A stretch of DNA of 42,877 bases from Sphingomonadales bacterium (GTDB lineage: Bacteria > Bacteroidota > Bacteroidia > UBA7662), in the NCBI GenBank assembly GCA_016872215.1, contig VHAX01000019.1:1-42877 (forward strand), given 5' to 3'. The notes below the pieces were generated by a model. It ran no database searches and had not been told where the DNA came from. It saw nothing but the letters and a program-made list of their open reading frames with translations. Shown in pieces: positions 1 to 7,873 of the stretch. Numbering within the stretch: position 1 is the stretch's first letter; the number at the start of each line of letters is the position of its first letter. The position numbers were made by a program, and so were the translations under genes.

Positions 1-2
1 GG

Positions 3-86
3 AGCACCACCTGCTATGCCTATATGCAGGCCCTGGGCATGGTGAATGACCACCTGGAGCACTGTCGATTTAAACACGCAGAATGA
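3..86 (+). CDS. tag: DNA-3-methyladenine glycosylase I, C-terminal fragment (cut by window edge)
   Basis: Frame 3 from the window edge is open for 27 codons and stops with TGA at 84-86. The residues include CYAYMQALGMVNDHLEHC, which matches the conserved C-terminal signature of Tag glycosylases (E. coli Tag has a CYAFMQACGLVNDH-type segment). Tag excises 3-methyladenine from alkylated DNA, and the His/Cys near the end belong to its structural zinc site. Only the tail is visible, so start, length and operon context are unknown. The identification rests on this one motif but the match is distinctive. Confidence 0.75.
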   Translation, partial: STTCYAYMQALGMVNDHLEHCRFKHAE

Positions 87-101
87 GGATATATTATTCT
101 T

Positions 102-109
102 TATATTTA
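102..109 (+). promoter_or_regulatory. Candidate ancestral -7 box of ppsA, now separated by the IS
   Basis: TATATTTA is 7/8 to the Bacteroidota -7 consensus TAnnTTTG. It lies directly before the TAGC target site. If the insertion sequence and one TAGC copy are removed in thought, this box stands about 70 bases upstream of the ppsA start. Inference only: no clear -33 TTG is seen at normal spacing. Confidence 0.3.
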
Positions 110-125
110 GCGGGCACCTCTAAAA
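108..125 (+). repeat. Left target-site duplication and terminal inverted repeat of the IS
   Basis: TAGC at 108-111 followed by GGGCACCTCTAAAA at 112-125. The core ACCTCTA is identical to the right end. The duplication could be read as TAGCG (5 bp), but only the 4-bp reading keeps the inverted repeats ungapped. Confidence 0.75.
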
Positions 126-252
126 TTTAAAGCCCTGTAAATCAGATAGATATGCTTTTCTAATGTTTGTCTCAATTTTCTCTTTTTTCTTTTGAATGGC
201 GGTGGTAATTGTTCATAAATTACCCATAAATTGAGCATAAATATTCCTAATC

Positions 253-287
253 AATTGATTGTCAATCAATTATAATGATTATATTTC
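253..287 (+). promoter_or_regulatory. Transposase promoter region with hairpin
   Basis: A perfect 8-bp inverted repeat with a 3-base loop (AATTGATT at 253-260, GTC, AATCAATT at 264-271) is followed by TATATTTC at 280-287, 7/8 to the -7 consensus and 26 bases before the transposase ATG. The hairpin overlaps where a -33 element would lie, so it could be an operator or limit read-in from outside. The function is inferred. Confidence 0.4.
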
Positions 288-313
288 GCAATGAATAGGC
301 AAAATATATCATT

Positions 314-1369
314 ATGAAAATTCAGAAATACAAAATGACTGGCAAAGCCGGACTCTTTGGCGCCCAAGAGGATCGGGAGAAGTTATCGGCTTTGGGTAAT
401 CCGCTGGAACAGCTGAGCCGGGTTGTTGACTTTGAAATGTTTCGTCGGCTTTTGGAAGAACGGCTGATCAATCAGAATAAAAGGAATAATGCGGGAGCGC
501 GACCGTTCGATGTTGTTTTAATGATCAAGATTTTGATTTTGCAGCGCTACTACGGTTTGGGAGACAGGCAGATTGAGTTTCAGATCCTGGATCGCAGCAG
601 CTTTAAGTTGTTTCTAGGACTACAGAGTGGCGACAAAGTGCCTGATGAGAAAACCGTGTGGGCTTTTCGGGAAAAACTGACGAAATCCGGTCTGGTGACG
701 GAGGTCTTTGATTTATTCATGGCCGAACTCCAAAACAAGGGCTACATCATGAACGAGGGGAAAATGGTGGATGCCAGTTTCACAACGGCTCCTCGACAAC
801 GCAACACACGAGACGAGAACAAGGCCATTAAAGAGGGCCACGGTAAAGAACTTTGGAGCGATCAGCCCAACAAACAACGGCAGAAAGATGTCGACGCCCG
901 ATGGACACAAAAGAACGATGTTGCCTATTATGGCTACAAGAATCACACAAAGGTCGACGCAAAAAGCAAGCTGATTGATGGATATGTGGTTACGGATGCC
1001 TCTGTACACGATTCACAGGCTTTGGGCGACTTAATCAGCGAGCAGGATGCAGGACAGGCCTTATATGCCGACGGAGCCTATGCCAGCGAGCAACTTGATG
1101 AAGTAGTGAAGCGTTGTAAAATGATCAATCGAATTCACCAGAGGGGATACCGCAATCGGCCATTAACAGACGATCAAAAGAAATCCAATGCGTTGAAATC
1201 AAAGACCAGGGCAAGAGTGGAACACGTATATGCCTTTATGGAACAATCGATGCATGGCCTTATGATCCGGTGTGTGGGTATGGATCGAGCCAAAGGCGTG
1301 ATTGGCCTGATCAACCTCACCTACAATATGTTTCGACTGGAGCAAATCGAAAGGCTGAAACTGGCCTAA
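314..1369 (+). CDS. IS5-family DDE transposase
   Basis: Catalyses cut-and-paste movement of the surrounding element. The 351-residue protein has an N-terminal DUF772-like helical region (about 30-120, with FDVVLMIKILILQRYYGLGDRQ) and a DDE catalytic domain. The likely acidic triad is D153 (MVDASF), D253 (YADGAYAS) and E303 in ARVEHVYAFME, followed by the NLTYNMFRL-type tail typical of IS5 transposases. The basic segment 160-200 (RQRNTR, KQRQKDVDARW) is likely DNA-contacting. The reading frame is uninterrupted and all three acidic residues are present, so the enzyme looks active. It starts at ATG 314 behind a -7-like box. It has the same orientation as ppsA downstream. Confidence 0.92.
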   Translation: MKIQKYKMTGKAGLFGAQEDREKLSALGNPLEQLSRVVDFEMFRRLLEERLINQNKRNNAGARPFDVVLMIKILILQRYYGLGDRQIEFQILDRSSFKLFLGLQSGDKVPDEKTVWAFREKLTKSGLVTEVFDLFMAELQNKGYIMNEGKMVDASFTTAPRQRNTRDENKAIKEGHGKELWSDQPNKQRQKDVDARWTQKNDVAYYGYKNHTKVDAKSKLIDGYVVTDASVHDSQALGDLISEQDAGQALYADGAYASEQLDEVVKRCKMINRIHQRGYRNRPLTDDQKKSNALKSKTRARVEHVYAFMEQSMHGLMIRCVGMDRAKGVIGLINLTYNMFRLEQIERLKLA

Positions 1370-1477
1370 TGGCACACTTATCCACAAAATTGCGCGAAGC
1401 TTGTTGAGAACACAGGGCGCGACAAATAATTTTGTCACGATTAACTGATTTCTAAGGTAGAAAACAAAATTATTCTT

Positions 1478-1485
1478 TACTTTTG
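1478..1485 (+). promoter_or_regulatory. Possible outward promoter inside the IS 3' end
   Basis: TACTTTTG is a full match to TAnnTTTG, pointing out of the element toward ppsA, about 145 bases before its start. No TTG is seen at the usual distance for a -33 box, so activity is uncertain. If used, it would make ppsA transcription depend on the IS. Confidence 0.35.
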
Positions 1486-1552
1486 GTTGTTGTTTTGGAA
1501 TCGAGTCTCAAAAGTCCTCGGATTTGAAACTGGAGCAACTTAGAAATATTAT

Positions 1553-1570
1553 TAATAGAGGTCTCCTAGC
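1553..1570 (-). repeat. Right terminal inverted repeat and target-site duplication of the IS
   Basis: Reverse complement of 1553-1566 reads GGAGACCTCTATTA, followed on the + strand by TAGC at 1567-1570. It pairs with the left end over 10 of 14 bases. Confidence 0.75.
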
Positions 1571-1604
1571 GAATATTCGCTATTAAAAATTATTCGATAA
1601 TTTT
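1567..1604 (+). promoter_or_regulatory. Two tandem dyads in the ppsA leader
   Basis: TAGCGAATATTCGCTA (1567-1582) is a perfect 16-bp palindrome. Four bases on, AAAATTAT-TCG-ATAATTTT (1586-1604) is a perfect 8-bp-stem hairpin. Both lie between the IS and ppsA. The first four bases of the palindrome are the duplicated target of the IS. They may be an operator for a dimeric regulator or RNA hairpins in the leader; the sequence cannot tell which. Confidence 0.5.
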
Positions 1605-1630
1605 CACACCGCATAAAACGCCCCGATCTT

Positions 1631-4033
1631 TTGGAATATATTATACCGCTCCGCGACATCGCCCTGGCCGATTTGACCCGTGTGGGCGGCAAAAATGCCT
1701 CTTTGGGGGAAATGATCCAAAACCTGACCCACCTCGGCATTCGGGTGCCCGACGGGTTTGCTATCACCGTACAGGCGTATGAGGAGTACATCGACCAGAA
1801 TCATTTCCGTGCGCGGATTCAGGAAATCGTGCGGGGTATGGACACCGAAAATATGGTGGAACTCCGCAAAAAGGGCACTCAGGTGCGTCAGTTGATCCGC
1901 AACGGCACATTCCCTGAAGCAATCAGCGCTGCGATTCGCAAGCACTATCTTGAGTTGTCGGCCCGCTACGAACAGGAGATGACCGATGTAGCGGTGCGCT
2001 CCTCTGCCACGGCCGAAGACCTACCCCACGCCTCTTTCGCCGGTCAACAGGAGACCTACCTCAATGTTCGGGGATCTGAGGGCGTGCTCGACGCCGTGCG
2101 CAACTGTTTCGCCTCACTGTTCACCGACCGTGCCATCGTGTATCGGCAGCAGTTTGGCTTCAATCATTTCGATGTGGCACTTTCGGTGTGTGTCCAGAAA
2201 ATGGTGCGCTCCGATTTGGCCGCTTCCGGAGTTGCCTTCTCACTCGATACCGAAAGCGGTTTCCCCCATGTGGTGGTCATCAACGCATCATACGGACTCG
2301 GTGAACTGGTGGTGCAGGGCGCAGTGTCGCCCGATGAATTCATCCTCTTCAAGCCATCGCTAATGCAAGGTCACCACTCAATCGTGGAGAAGAAAATCGG
2401 ACAAAAAGACCAGAAAATGGTGTACGGCGAAGATGGTGGCAAAGCCACGAAACTCGTCAACTTATACCCCGAACAACGCAACCGATTCAGCATCAGCGAC
2501 GACCAGGCCCTGGAAATTGGCCGATGGGTGTGCCGGATAGAGGACCACTATACCGAACGCAAAGGTGCCTGGTGCCCCATGGATGTGGAATGGGCCATCG
2601 ACGGACTCAACGGACAGCTCTACATCGTTCAGGCCCGTCCCGAAACCATTCACTCCCGTAAAAACACGCAGACTTTAACCGAATACCGCCTGCATGAGCA
2701 CACCCAAAAGCCCTTGGCGAGTGGCATCGCCGTGGGCGACGGGGCTGCATACGGACAAGTTTCAGTGCTCTACAGCCTCGACGGGCGAGATGGCACCACC
2801 GATGCCTCCGGATTTGTGACCGGAAGCGTGCTCGTAACTGAGATGACCGACCCCGACTGGGAACCCATTATGAAAAAAGCGTCAGCCATCGTTACCAACA
2901 AAGGCGGCCGCACTTGTCACGCCGCCATCGTGGCCCGCGAGATGGGATTACCCGCGATCGTAGGCTGTGGCAACGCCACCGAATTGCTGCGCGACGGACA
3001 AGCGGTTACCATCGCTTGTTGCGAGGGCGACACAGGCCAGGTCTATTCGGGACACATACCCTTCGAAATACTAGAGACCCGCCTCGATCAGGTGCCTGTG
3101 GTGTCGACCCCCGTCATGCTCAACGTGGCCTCACCCGACATCGCCTTTAAATTCGCAGCATTGCCCCACTCAGGGGTGGGACTCGCCCGGGAGGAGTTTA
3201 TCATCAACAACTACATCAAGGTGCACCCTCAGGCACTGCTAGAACACCGCCGCCTCAACGATCCGCTACTCACCGCCGAAATTGAACGCATCATCAGGGG
3301 ATTTCCCGATGAGGAAACCTTTTTCGTGAAGAAACTCAGCTACGGAATTGCCCGGATCGCCTGCGCCTTTCACCCGCATAAGGTCATCGTGCGCCTGTCG
3401 GACTTCAAAACCAACGAATACAAAAACCTCCTCGGTGGGAGCCACTTCGAACCCGACGAAGAAAACCCTATGATTGGATGGCGCGGGGCGTCGCGCTACT
3501 ACGCCCCTGGCTACCGCGAGGCATTCGGCATGGAAATCAAGGCCATTAAACGGGTACGGGAAAAAATGGGGCTGACGAATGTGGTGGTGATGATTCCCTT
3601 CTGCCGGACAGTGGAAGAATTGCTTATGGTGTATGAGACCATGGAAGATTTTGGCCTCAAAAGAGGAGAGAACGGACTGGAGATCTACTTGATGGCCGAA
3701 TTACCTTCGAACATCCTGTTGGCCGATCAATTTGCACCCCATATCGACGGCTTTTCGATTGGTTCCAACGACCTCACCCAGCTCATGTTGGGCCTCGACC
3801 GCGATTCGGCTCTTGTGGCCCACCTCTACGACGAGCGCAACCCCGCGGTGAAGCGGGCCATCGCACACCTCATACGCACCGCCCATGAACACGGAACCAA
3901 AGTCGGAATCTGTGGGCAAGGTCCATCGGATTTTCCCGATTTCGCTGAGTTTCTAGTGGAGGAGGGTATCGACAGCATTTCTGTGACCCCCGACTCCATG
4001 CTGAAAACCCTGCGTGCGCTGGCACAGCAATAG
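1631..4033 (+). CDS. ppsA: Phosphoenolpyruvate synthase (pyruvate, water dikinase)
   Basis: Converts pyruvate + ATP + water to PEP + AMP + Pi, the entry step of gluconeogenesis from C3 acids. The 800-residue length fits the family (about 790-820). In order: an ATP-grasp/pyruvate-binding domain (about 8-345, with VGGKNASLGEM and VRSSATAEDLPHASFAGQQ), the swivelling phosphohistidine domain (about 380-455) with His430 in GGRTCHAAIVAREMG, and a C-terminal PEP-binding TIM barrel (about 475-795) with SIGSNDLTQLMLGLDRDS and GICGQGPSD. No ATG lies before the conserved N-terminus: an in-frame TAA sits at 1598, so TTG 1631 is the only plausible start and gives the expected N-terminal length. The upstream IS separates the gene from its likely native promoter. 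The 3' end is 48 bases from the histidine kinase, which has its own promoter. Confidence 0.95.
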   Translation: MEYIIPLRDIALADLTRVGGKNASLGEMIQNLTHLGIRVPDGFAITVQAYEEYIDQNHFRARIQEIVRGMDTENMVELRKKGTQVRQLIRNGTFPEAISAAIRKHYLELSARYEQEMTDVAVRSSATAEDLPHASFAGQQETYLNVRGSEGVLDAVRNCFASLFTDRAIVYRQQFGFNHFDVALSVCVQKMVRSDLAASGVAFSLDTESGFPHVVVINASYGLGELVVQGAVSPDEFILFKPSLMQGHHSIVEKKIGQKDQKMVYGEDGGKATKLVNLYPEQRNRFSISDDQALEIGRWVCRIEDHYTERKGAWCPMDVEWAIDGLNGQLYIVQARPETIHSRKNTQTLTEYRLHEHTQKPLASGIAVGDGAAYGQVSVLYSLDGRDGTTDASGFVTGSVLVTEMTDPDWEPIMKKASAIVTNKGGRTCHAAIVAREMGLPAIVGCGNATELLRDGQAVTIACCEGDTGQVYSGHIPFEILETRLDQVPVVSTPVMLNVASPDIAFKFAALPHSGVGLAREEFIINNYIKVHPQALLEHRRLNDPLLTAEIERIIRGFPDEETFFVKKLSYGIARIACAFHPHKVIVRLSDFKTNEYKNLLGGSHFEPDEENPMIGWRGASRYYAPGYREAFGMEIKAIKRVREKMGLTNVVVMIPFCRTVEELLMVYETMEDFGLKRGENGLEIYLMAELPSNILLADQFAPHIDGFSIGSNDLTQLMLGLDRDSALVAHLYDERNPAVKRAIAHLIRTAHEHGTKVGICGQGPSDFPDFAEFLVEEGIDSISVTPDSMLKTLRALAQQ

Positions 4034-4060
4034 GCACCCGTCGATTCCGTTGTTTGGGCG

Positions 4061-4068
4061 TATATTTG
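4061..4068 (+). promoter_or_regulatory. -7 promoter box of the histidine kinase gene
   Basis: TATATTTG is a perfect TAnnTTTG match, 13 bases before the kinase ATG, implying a leader of only a few bases. It probably drives the kinase / envelope protein / waaA run. Confidence 0.6.
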
Positions 4069-4081
4069 AACGCCCGTCTCT

Positions 4082-5290
4082 ATGATATCTGCCTATTACC
4101 GAAAAAACAACTGGAAAATCGTGTTGCTGGTGTGCGCCTTGCTTTTGGGGGTGTTTTCATTGATTTACACGGAGCGGGTGGTACGCCAGCTCCGGATGGA
4201 GGAAGAGAAAAAAATCCAGATGTGGTCGCGCGCTACCAAAGAATTGGGGTCGGGCGGGGCGCCGGAAGGCCAAAATGTGGATTTTCTGCTTGATATCATC
4301 CGCGACAACACCCAGATCCCGGTGATCCTCACCGATGAACAGTTTCGGATTTTATCGGCGCTCAACATCGACTCCTCGCAATTGCGACACCCGGGCTATC
4401 TCGAGCGCGAGCTGCATCTGATGAGGGGCCAGCATGAGCCCATCGCGATTGAGCCCGCTGAGGGCATCCGCCAATTTGTCTTCTACAAAGACTCCCTTTT
4501 GTTGAGTCAACTTCGCCTTTATCCCTACCTCCAGCTCGGGTTGATTGTTGTGTTTCTGCTCGTGAGCTACCTCGCCTTCAGCCTCAACCGACGCTACGAA
4601 CAGGAATTTCTGTGGGTGGGCATGGCCAAGGAAACTGCCCACCAGCTGGGTACGCCCATCAGCAGCCTGCTGGCATGGCATGAGGTGTTGAAGGGACAAG
4701 CAGAAGAATCGGGCGACCCCTTCCAAAGTCAAATTAATACAGAAGTGGGGCGCGACCTGGAACGGCTGCAGACCATTACGGAGCGGTTTTCGCGCATCGG
4801 ATCGACCCCAAACCTGGAGCGGATGGATTTGCGCGACTCCGTGCGACGTGCAGTGGCCTACCTCGATGGTCGCGTCGGTGGCAACGCACGCATCGAACTA
4901 TCCGAGGGTTCAAACGCGCTTCCTGTTATGCTGAATCAGGCCCTGTTCGAATGGGTCGTGGAAAACCTTACCAAAAACTCGGTAGATGCTATGGGTGGAC
5001 AAGGCACCTTATGTGTGGTGCTGGGAAAGCAGGGCCGGCAAGCGGTGTGCGACGTGATCGATACCGGCAAAGGCATTCCCTCTACCCAGCATATGTCGGT
5101 TTTTCAACCCGGAATCACCACCCGCAAGCGCGGCTGGGGATTGGGATTGGCCTTGTCGCGTCGGATTGTAGAGAAATACCACAAAGGCCGCATATTTGTG
5201 CACAAGTCCGAACCGGGCAAAGGCACATGCATGCGTATTATGCTGCCTTTGGCCACCAAAATGAGGGCTCCATCCGCAGAAAATGCCTGA
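4082..5290 (+). CDS. Membrane sensor histidine kinase (orphan)
   Basis: Inner-membrane two-component sensor of 402 residues. TM1 is about 12-29, an extracytoplasmic sensing segment spans about 30-146 with no recognised fold, and TM2 is about 147-168. The H-box KETAHQLGTPISSL places the phospho-accepting residue at His187. The HATPase domain carries an N-box (ENLTKNSVDAMGG), a G1 box (DVIDTGKGIP) and the F/G2 region (FQPGITTRKRGWGLGLALSRRIVEKYHKG). No response regulator is adjacent, so its partner lies elsewhere. The last 8 bases overlap the next gene, indicating co-transcription with it and waaA. The ligand is unknown; placement beside envelope genes only hints at an envelope signal. Confidence 0.88.
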   Translation: MISAYYRKNNWKIVLLVCALLLGVFSLIYTERVVRQLRMEEEKKIQMWSRATKELGSGGAPEGQNVDFLLDIIRDNTQIPVILTDEQFRILSALNIDSSQLRHPGYLERELHLMRGQHEPIAIEPAEGIRQFVFYKDSLLLSQLRLYPYLQLGLIVVFLLVSYLAFSLNRRYEQEFLWVGMAKETAHQLGTPISSLLAWHEVLKGQAEESGDPFQSQINTEVGRDLERLQTITERFSRIGSTPNLERMDLRDSVRRAVAYLDGRVGGNARIELSEGSNALPVMLNQALFEWVVENLTKNSVDAMGGQGTLCVVLGKQGRQAVCDVIDTGKGIPSTQHMSVFQPGITTRKRGWGLGLALSRRIVEKYHKGRIFVHKSEPGKGTCMRIMLPLATKMRAPSAENA

Positions 5291-6308
5291 AATTCATCGA
5301 CCCATGCCTCTCAGTTTTGCGCCATCAGCCTTATTTTACCTTGGTATTGACTTAGGCCTAACGCGAATGGTGGTGGCATTTTTCTTAGTGGTCATGCCCT
5401 GTATGGCCCAGGTTTCACCACCACAGCCGTCACCGCGGCCGACATCGTCCCCTCAGACGCAACCCCCACCGTCGACGACACCCTCACAAATTGATGCCGT
5501 CAAAACTTCATCCACACCACAAACAGCAGCGGGTTCCCAGGTTAAACCCAAACCCGTACCCCCACAGCAACCTATTCCGATGCCCATAACACCGCGCATT
5601 CCAAACCTGCGTAAGCCTGTCATCGCGACCACACCCCTTTCCATCAGTTCGGTTCAGACCCATATGGGAATCCTGATGACGGCGGGTGATTTGGCGCAAC
5701 GCTTTGGAGCAGCCGGACAAGTAGGCCTGGATTTTTGTCGGATTGCCCAAGGCAAGTGGCTTATGGGCGGCAGCATCACCCATTTGTTCAGCAATAGTGT
5801 TCGGGAGCAGGACATATTCTCGAATATATCCACCGAGTCGGGCGACGTCATCACCCGCGATGGGGTGTTCGAAGACTACCGTCTGAGGCTGTTTGGTTGG
5901 CTGATGTCGGCCCGAATCGGCAGGCTGATCCTGTTCGACCCATCCCGGCCCAACCGTGGACTCAGCATTGAACTTGGCGTGGGGATCATGCAACACAAGA
6001 TTAGAATTGAGACCCCCGTTCTGAACAGCCCGCAGTTGTCGGCCGACTACAAGCGGGGCTACGATCGGCTCAGCAATGGTCTTTGTTTGAGTCCCGCCCT
6101 GGGCTATCTCCATTATGCCCCCAACCGACGAATCAACTATTTTATCAGGTTGGAAGGGAACCTGGCTCAAACCCGAAATAGGCGTACGGTCAACTACGAC
6201 ACGGGTCTGCCCGACCATCGACTACGCCGCGATGCGCTTTGGGGGGTTCGCGCTGGCTGGATTTTGCCCCTATACCGTAGGGCCGAAAAGGAGGTCAACT
6301 TTTTTTGA
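5283..6308 (+). CDS. Uncharacterised Pro-rich envelope protein, probably outer-membrane
   Basis: Not recognised as a named family. The 341 residues show an N-terminal hydrophobic stretch ending MVVAFFLVVMPCMAQ (signal-peptide-like, cleavage after Ala-Gln around 42-44). A Pro/Thr/Ser/Gln-rich low-complexity linker follows (about 45-110). The C-terminal part (about 120-330) has alternating polar/hydrophobic strands and many aromatics, compatible with an outer-membrane beta-barrel, and ends NFF. The annotated start overlaps the kinase by 8 bases; ATG 5304 or 5367 are alternatives that shorten the region before the signal peptide. It is 6 bases upstream of waaA, so likely one operon. The barrel assignment is inference. 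Confidence 0.65.
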   Translation: MPEIHRPMPLSFAPSALFYLGIDLGLTRMVVAFFLVVMPCMAQVSPPQPSPRPTSSPQTQPPPSTTPSQIDAVKTSSTPQTAAGSQVKPKPVPPQQPIPMPITPRIPNLRKPVIATTPLSISSVQTHMGILMTAGDLAQRFGAAGQVGLDFCRIAQGKWLMGGSITHLFSNSVREQDIFSNISTESGDVITRDGVFEDYRLRLFGWLMSARIGRLILFDPSRPNRGLSIELGVGIMQHKIRIETPVLNSPQLSADYKRGYDRLSNGLCLSPALGYLHYAPNRRINYFIRLEGNLAQTRNRRTVNYDTGLPDHRLRRDALWGVRAGWILPLYRRAEKEVNFF

Positions 6309-6314
6309 CCCTCG

Positions 6315-7595
6315 ATGCAGTGTCTTTATGATTTAGGTATACGAGTCTATGGTGCAGCGGTTCGGCTCTCCGCCCTGTTTGGAAATCCACAAGCCCGTAT
6401 GTGGGTGGATGGACGCCAGCGAGTGTGGACGGAGTTGTCGGATTGGCAGCGAAAGCGGGACGGTCGACGAGTGCTGTGGCTTCATGCTGCCTCTGCAGGT
6501 GAATTCGAGCAGGGCCGCCCGATCCTGGACGCGTTGAGGGAGCGCCTGCCCGGCCTTTGTATACTGGTGAGTTTCTTTTCACCCTCCGGCTACAACCTAC
6601 ACCGCCACTACAAGGGTGCCGACTGCATTGTTTATCTGCCGGAGGACAACCCCTCGAATGTCGGTCGCTGGATGGACATGGTGCGCCCCGACCTCAGCTT
6701 GTTTGTTAAATATGAATATTGGTACCACTATTTCCGGGCGCATCGAAGTAGAGGTATTCCATTGTGGGTGGTTTCCGCTCCGTTTCGCCGAGTACAACCC
6801 TTTTTTCGCCGACCTACAGCCCGATTTTGGGGTGAAATGCTTGAGGCGGTTACACATTTTTTCGTACTCAACTCGGAATCGGCTGCTTTGCTTAATGAAT
6901 TGGGCATTGACCGGGTCACAATCAATGGCGATACGCGCATCGATCGGGTATTGAAAATCCGTGATGAGTCGTTTTCCGACCACATACTCGAAGCCTTCAG
7001 CCGAGGCGCCCATGTTGTGGTGGCCGGAAGTACCTGGCTCAAGGATGAAGAACTCTTGATGGCAGGCTTGAAAGAGCCGATGGAAGGTCGACAGGAGCCT
7101 CCCGTGAAGTTGATTTTGGTGCCCCATCACCCCGACACGGAACGGATCGACAAGTTAATCAGTTTGTACCCCGGAGCTACAGGTGCAATGCTTCGCTGGT
7201 CGACCGCCGACCCCATGTTGGCTGCCGACGCGCGGATTTTATGGATCGATCAAATGGGCATTTTGTCGCGCGTGTACCGCTACGCCAACTGCGCATGGGT
7301 CGGGGGAGGGTTGGGGGTAGGCATCCACAATATATTAGAGCCCGCGGTCTACGGCATACCCGTCGGATTTGGGCCTAATTACCATCGATTTGCTGAGGCG
7401 CATGTCTTATTGGAGCATAAATGGGCCTTTTGTGCGCAGGATCCCCAATCGTTTAGCGATTCATGGAATTCGGTGGTTCAGGAAGCGGAGCAATTCAGGA
7501 TTCGCGGTGGACTATCCAACTGGTTTGAGTTGAACAGAGGGGCATCTTCGCGAATTGCCGACAAGGCGGCTGCTTTACTCGTCGATTCTCAATAA
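6315..7595 (+). CDS. waaA: 3-deoxy-D-manno-octulosonic acid (Kdo) transferase
   Basis: Transfers Kdo from CMP-Kdo to the lipid A precursor at the cytoplasmic face of the inner membrane, so the cell makes lipid A. The 426-residue length is normal for WaaA/KdtA (GT30). The N-terminal domain has LHAASAGEFEQ, whose first Glu (E63) corresponds to the catalytic base of the family, and LFVKYEYWYHY, the conserved KYEYW-type motif. The C-terminal GT-B half has AGSTWLKDEE, LVPHHPDTERI, the acceptor/donor loop VGGGLGVGIHNILEPAVYGIPVGFGPNYHRFAEA, and a helical end. The N-terminal hydrophobic helix (about 5-22) is the usual membrane anchor. It follows the envelope protein by 6 bases. Confidence 0.95.
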   Translation: MQCLYDLGIRVYGAAVRLSALFGNPQARMWVDGRQRVWTELSDWQRKRDGRRVLWLHAASAGEFEQGRPILDALRERLPGLCILVSFFSPSGYNLHRHYKGADCIVYLPEDNPSNVGRWMDMVRPDLSLFVKYEYWYHYFRAHRSRGIPLWVVSAPFRRVQPFFRRPTARFWGEMLEAVTHFFVLNSESAALLNELGIDRVTINGDTRIDRVLKIRDESFSDHILEAFSRGAHVVVAGSTWLKDEELLMAGLKEPMEGRQEPPVKLILVPHHPDTERIDKLISLYPGATGAMLRWSTADPMLAADARILWIDQMGILSRVYRYANCAWVGGGLGVGIHNILEPAVYGIPVGFGPNYHRFAEAHVLLEHKWAFCAQDPQSFSDSWNSVVQEAEQFRIRGGLSNWFELNRGASSRIADKAAALLVDSQ

Positions 7596-7873
7596 CCTGA
7601 TCATGTTAGCGAGTTAGTTGATGCATATGACCCGATAGGTTGTATGAGTATGTCATAGCCCAAAAGTCTGAAGTTGATTACCCCCAAGTCCGACGATTAT
7701 CAACCCCAAATCCAACGTTTACCACATCCCCTTTGTCCGGCATTTGTCACCCCCCGTACCACAATTGTAAACCTTCGGTCAACTTTTTTCGCCCCTCTGT
7801 CCGGCATTTGCCACCTCACCCTTTCCTTTCTGTTCGCCATTAATCACGATATTTGCATTCTTCATTCTAAACC
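7596..7873 (+). other. Pyrimidine-rich intergenic region with an 18-bp direct repeat
   Basis: No gene is seen. From about 7680 the + strand is C/T-rich and G-poor. TGTCCGGCATTTGTCACC at 7734-7751 recurs at 7798-7815 with one change (spacing 64). GATATTTG at 7848-7855 is a 7/8 -7 box, 18 bases before the ettA ATG. The C/T-rich part could be an unstructured leader or a relic of repeats. Confidence 0.5.
7848..7855 (+). promoter_or_regulatory. Candidate -7 box of ettA
   Basis: GATATTTG matches TAnnTTTG at seven of eight positions (first base differs) and sits 18 bases before the start codon, as with other genes in this window. Confidence 0.4.

Larger units (their letters stand above)
112..1566 (+). 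mobile_element. IS5-family insertion sequence, complete (1455 bp)
   Basis: One intact DDE transposase gene is bounded by imperfect inverted repeats: left GGGCACCTCTAAAA (112-125) against right GGAGACCTCTATTA (reverse complement of 1553-1566), 10 of 14 identical. It is flanked by the same tetranucleotide TAGC at 108-111 and 1567-1570. A 4-bp duplication is within the range known for IS5 family members. The 5' noncoding part carries an 8-bp-stem hairpin and the transposase promoter; the 3' part (1370-1566) is noncoding with a small hairpin (1421-1436) and a possible outward promoter. The intact ORF and clean duplication suggest a fairly recent insertion. Confidence 0.88.

Noticed and set aside
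1421-1436. GACAAA/TTTGTC dyad after the transposase as terminator
   Set aside because: Short stem with a 4-base loop and no T-run; may be chance in AT-rich DNA.
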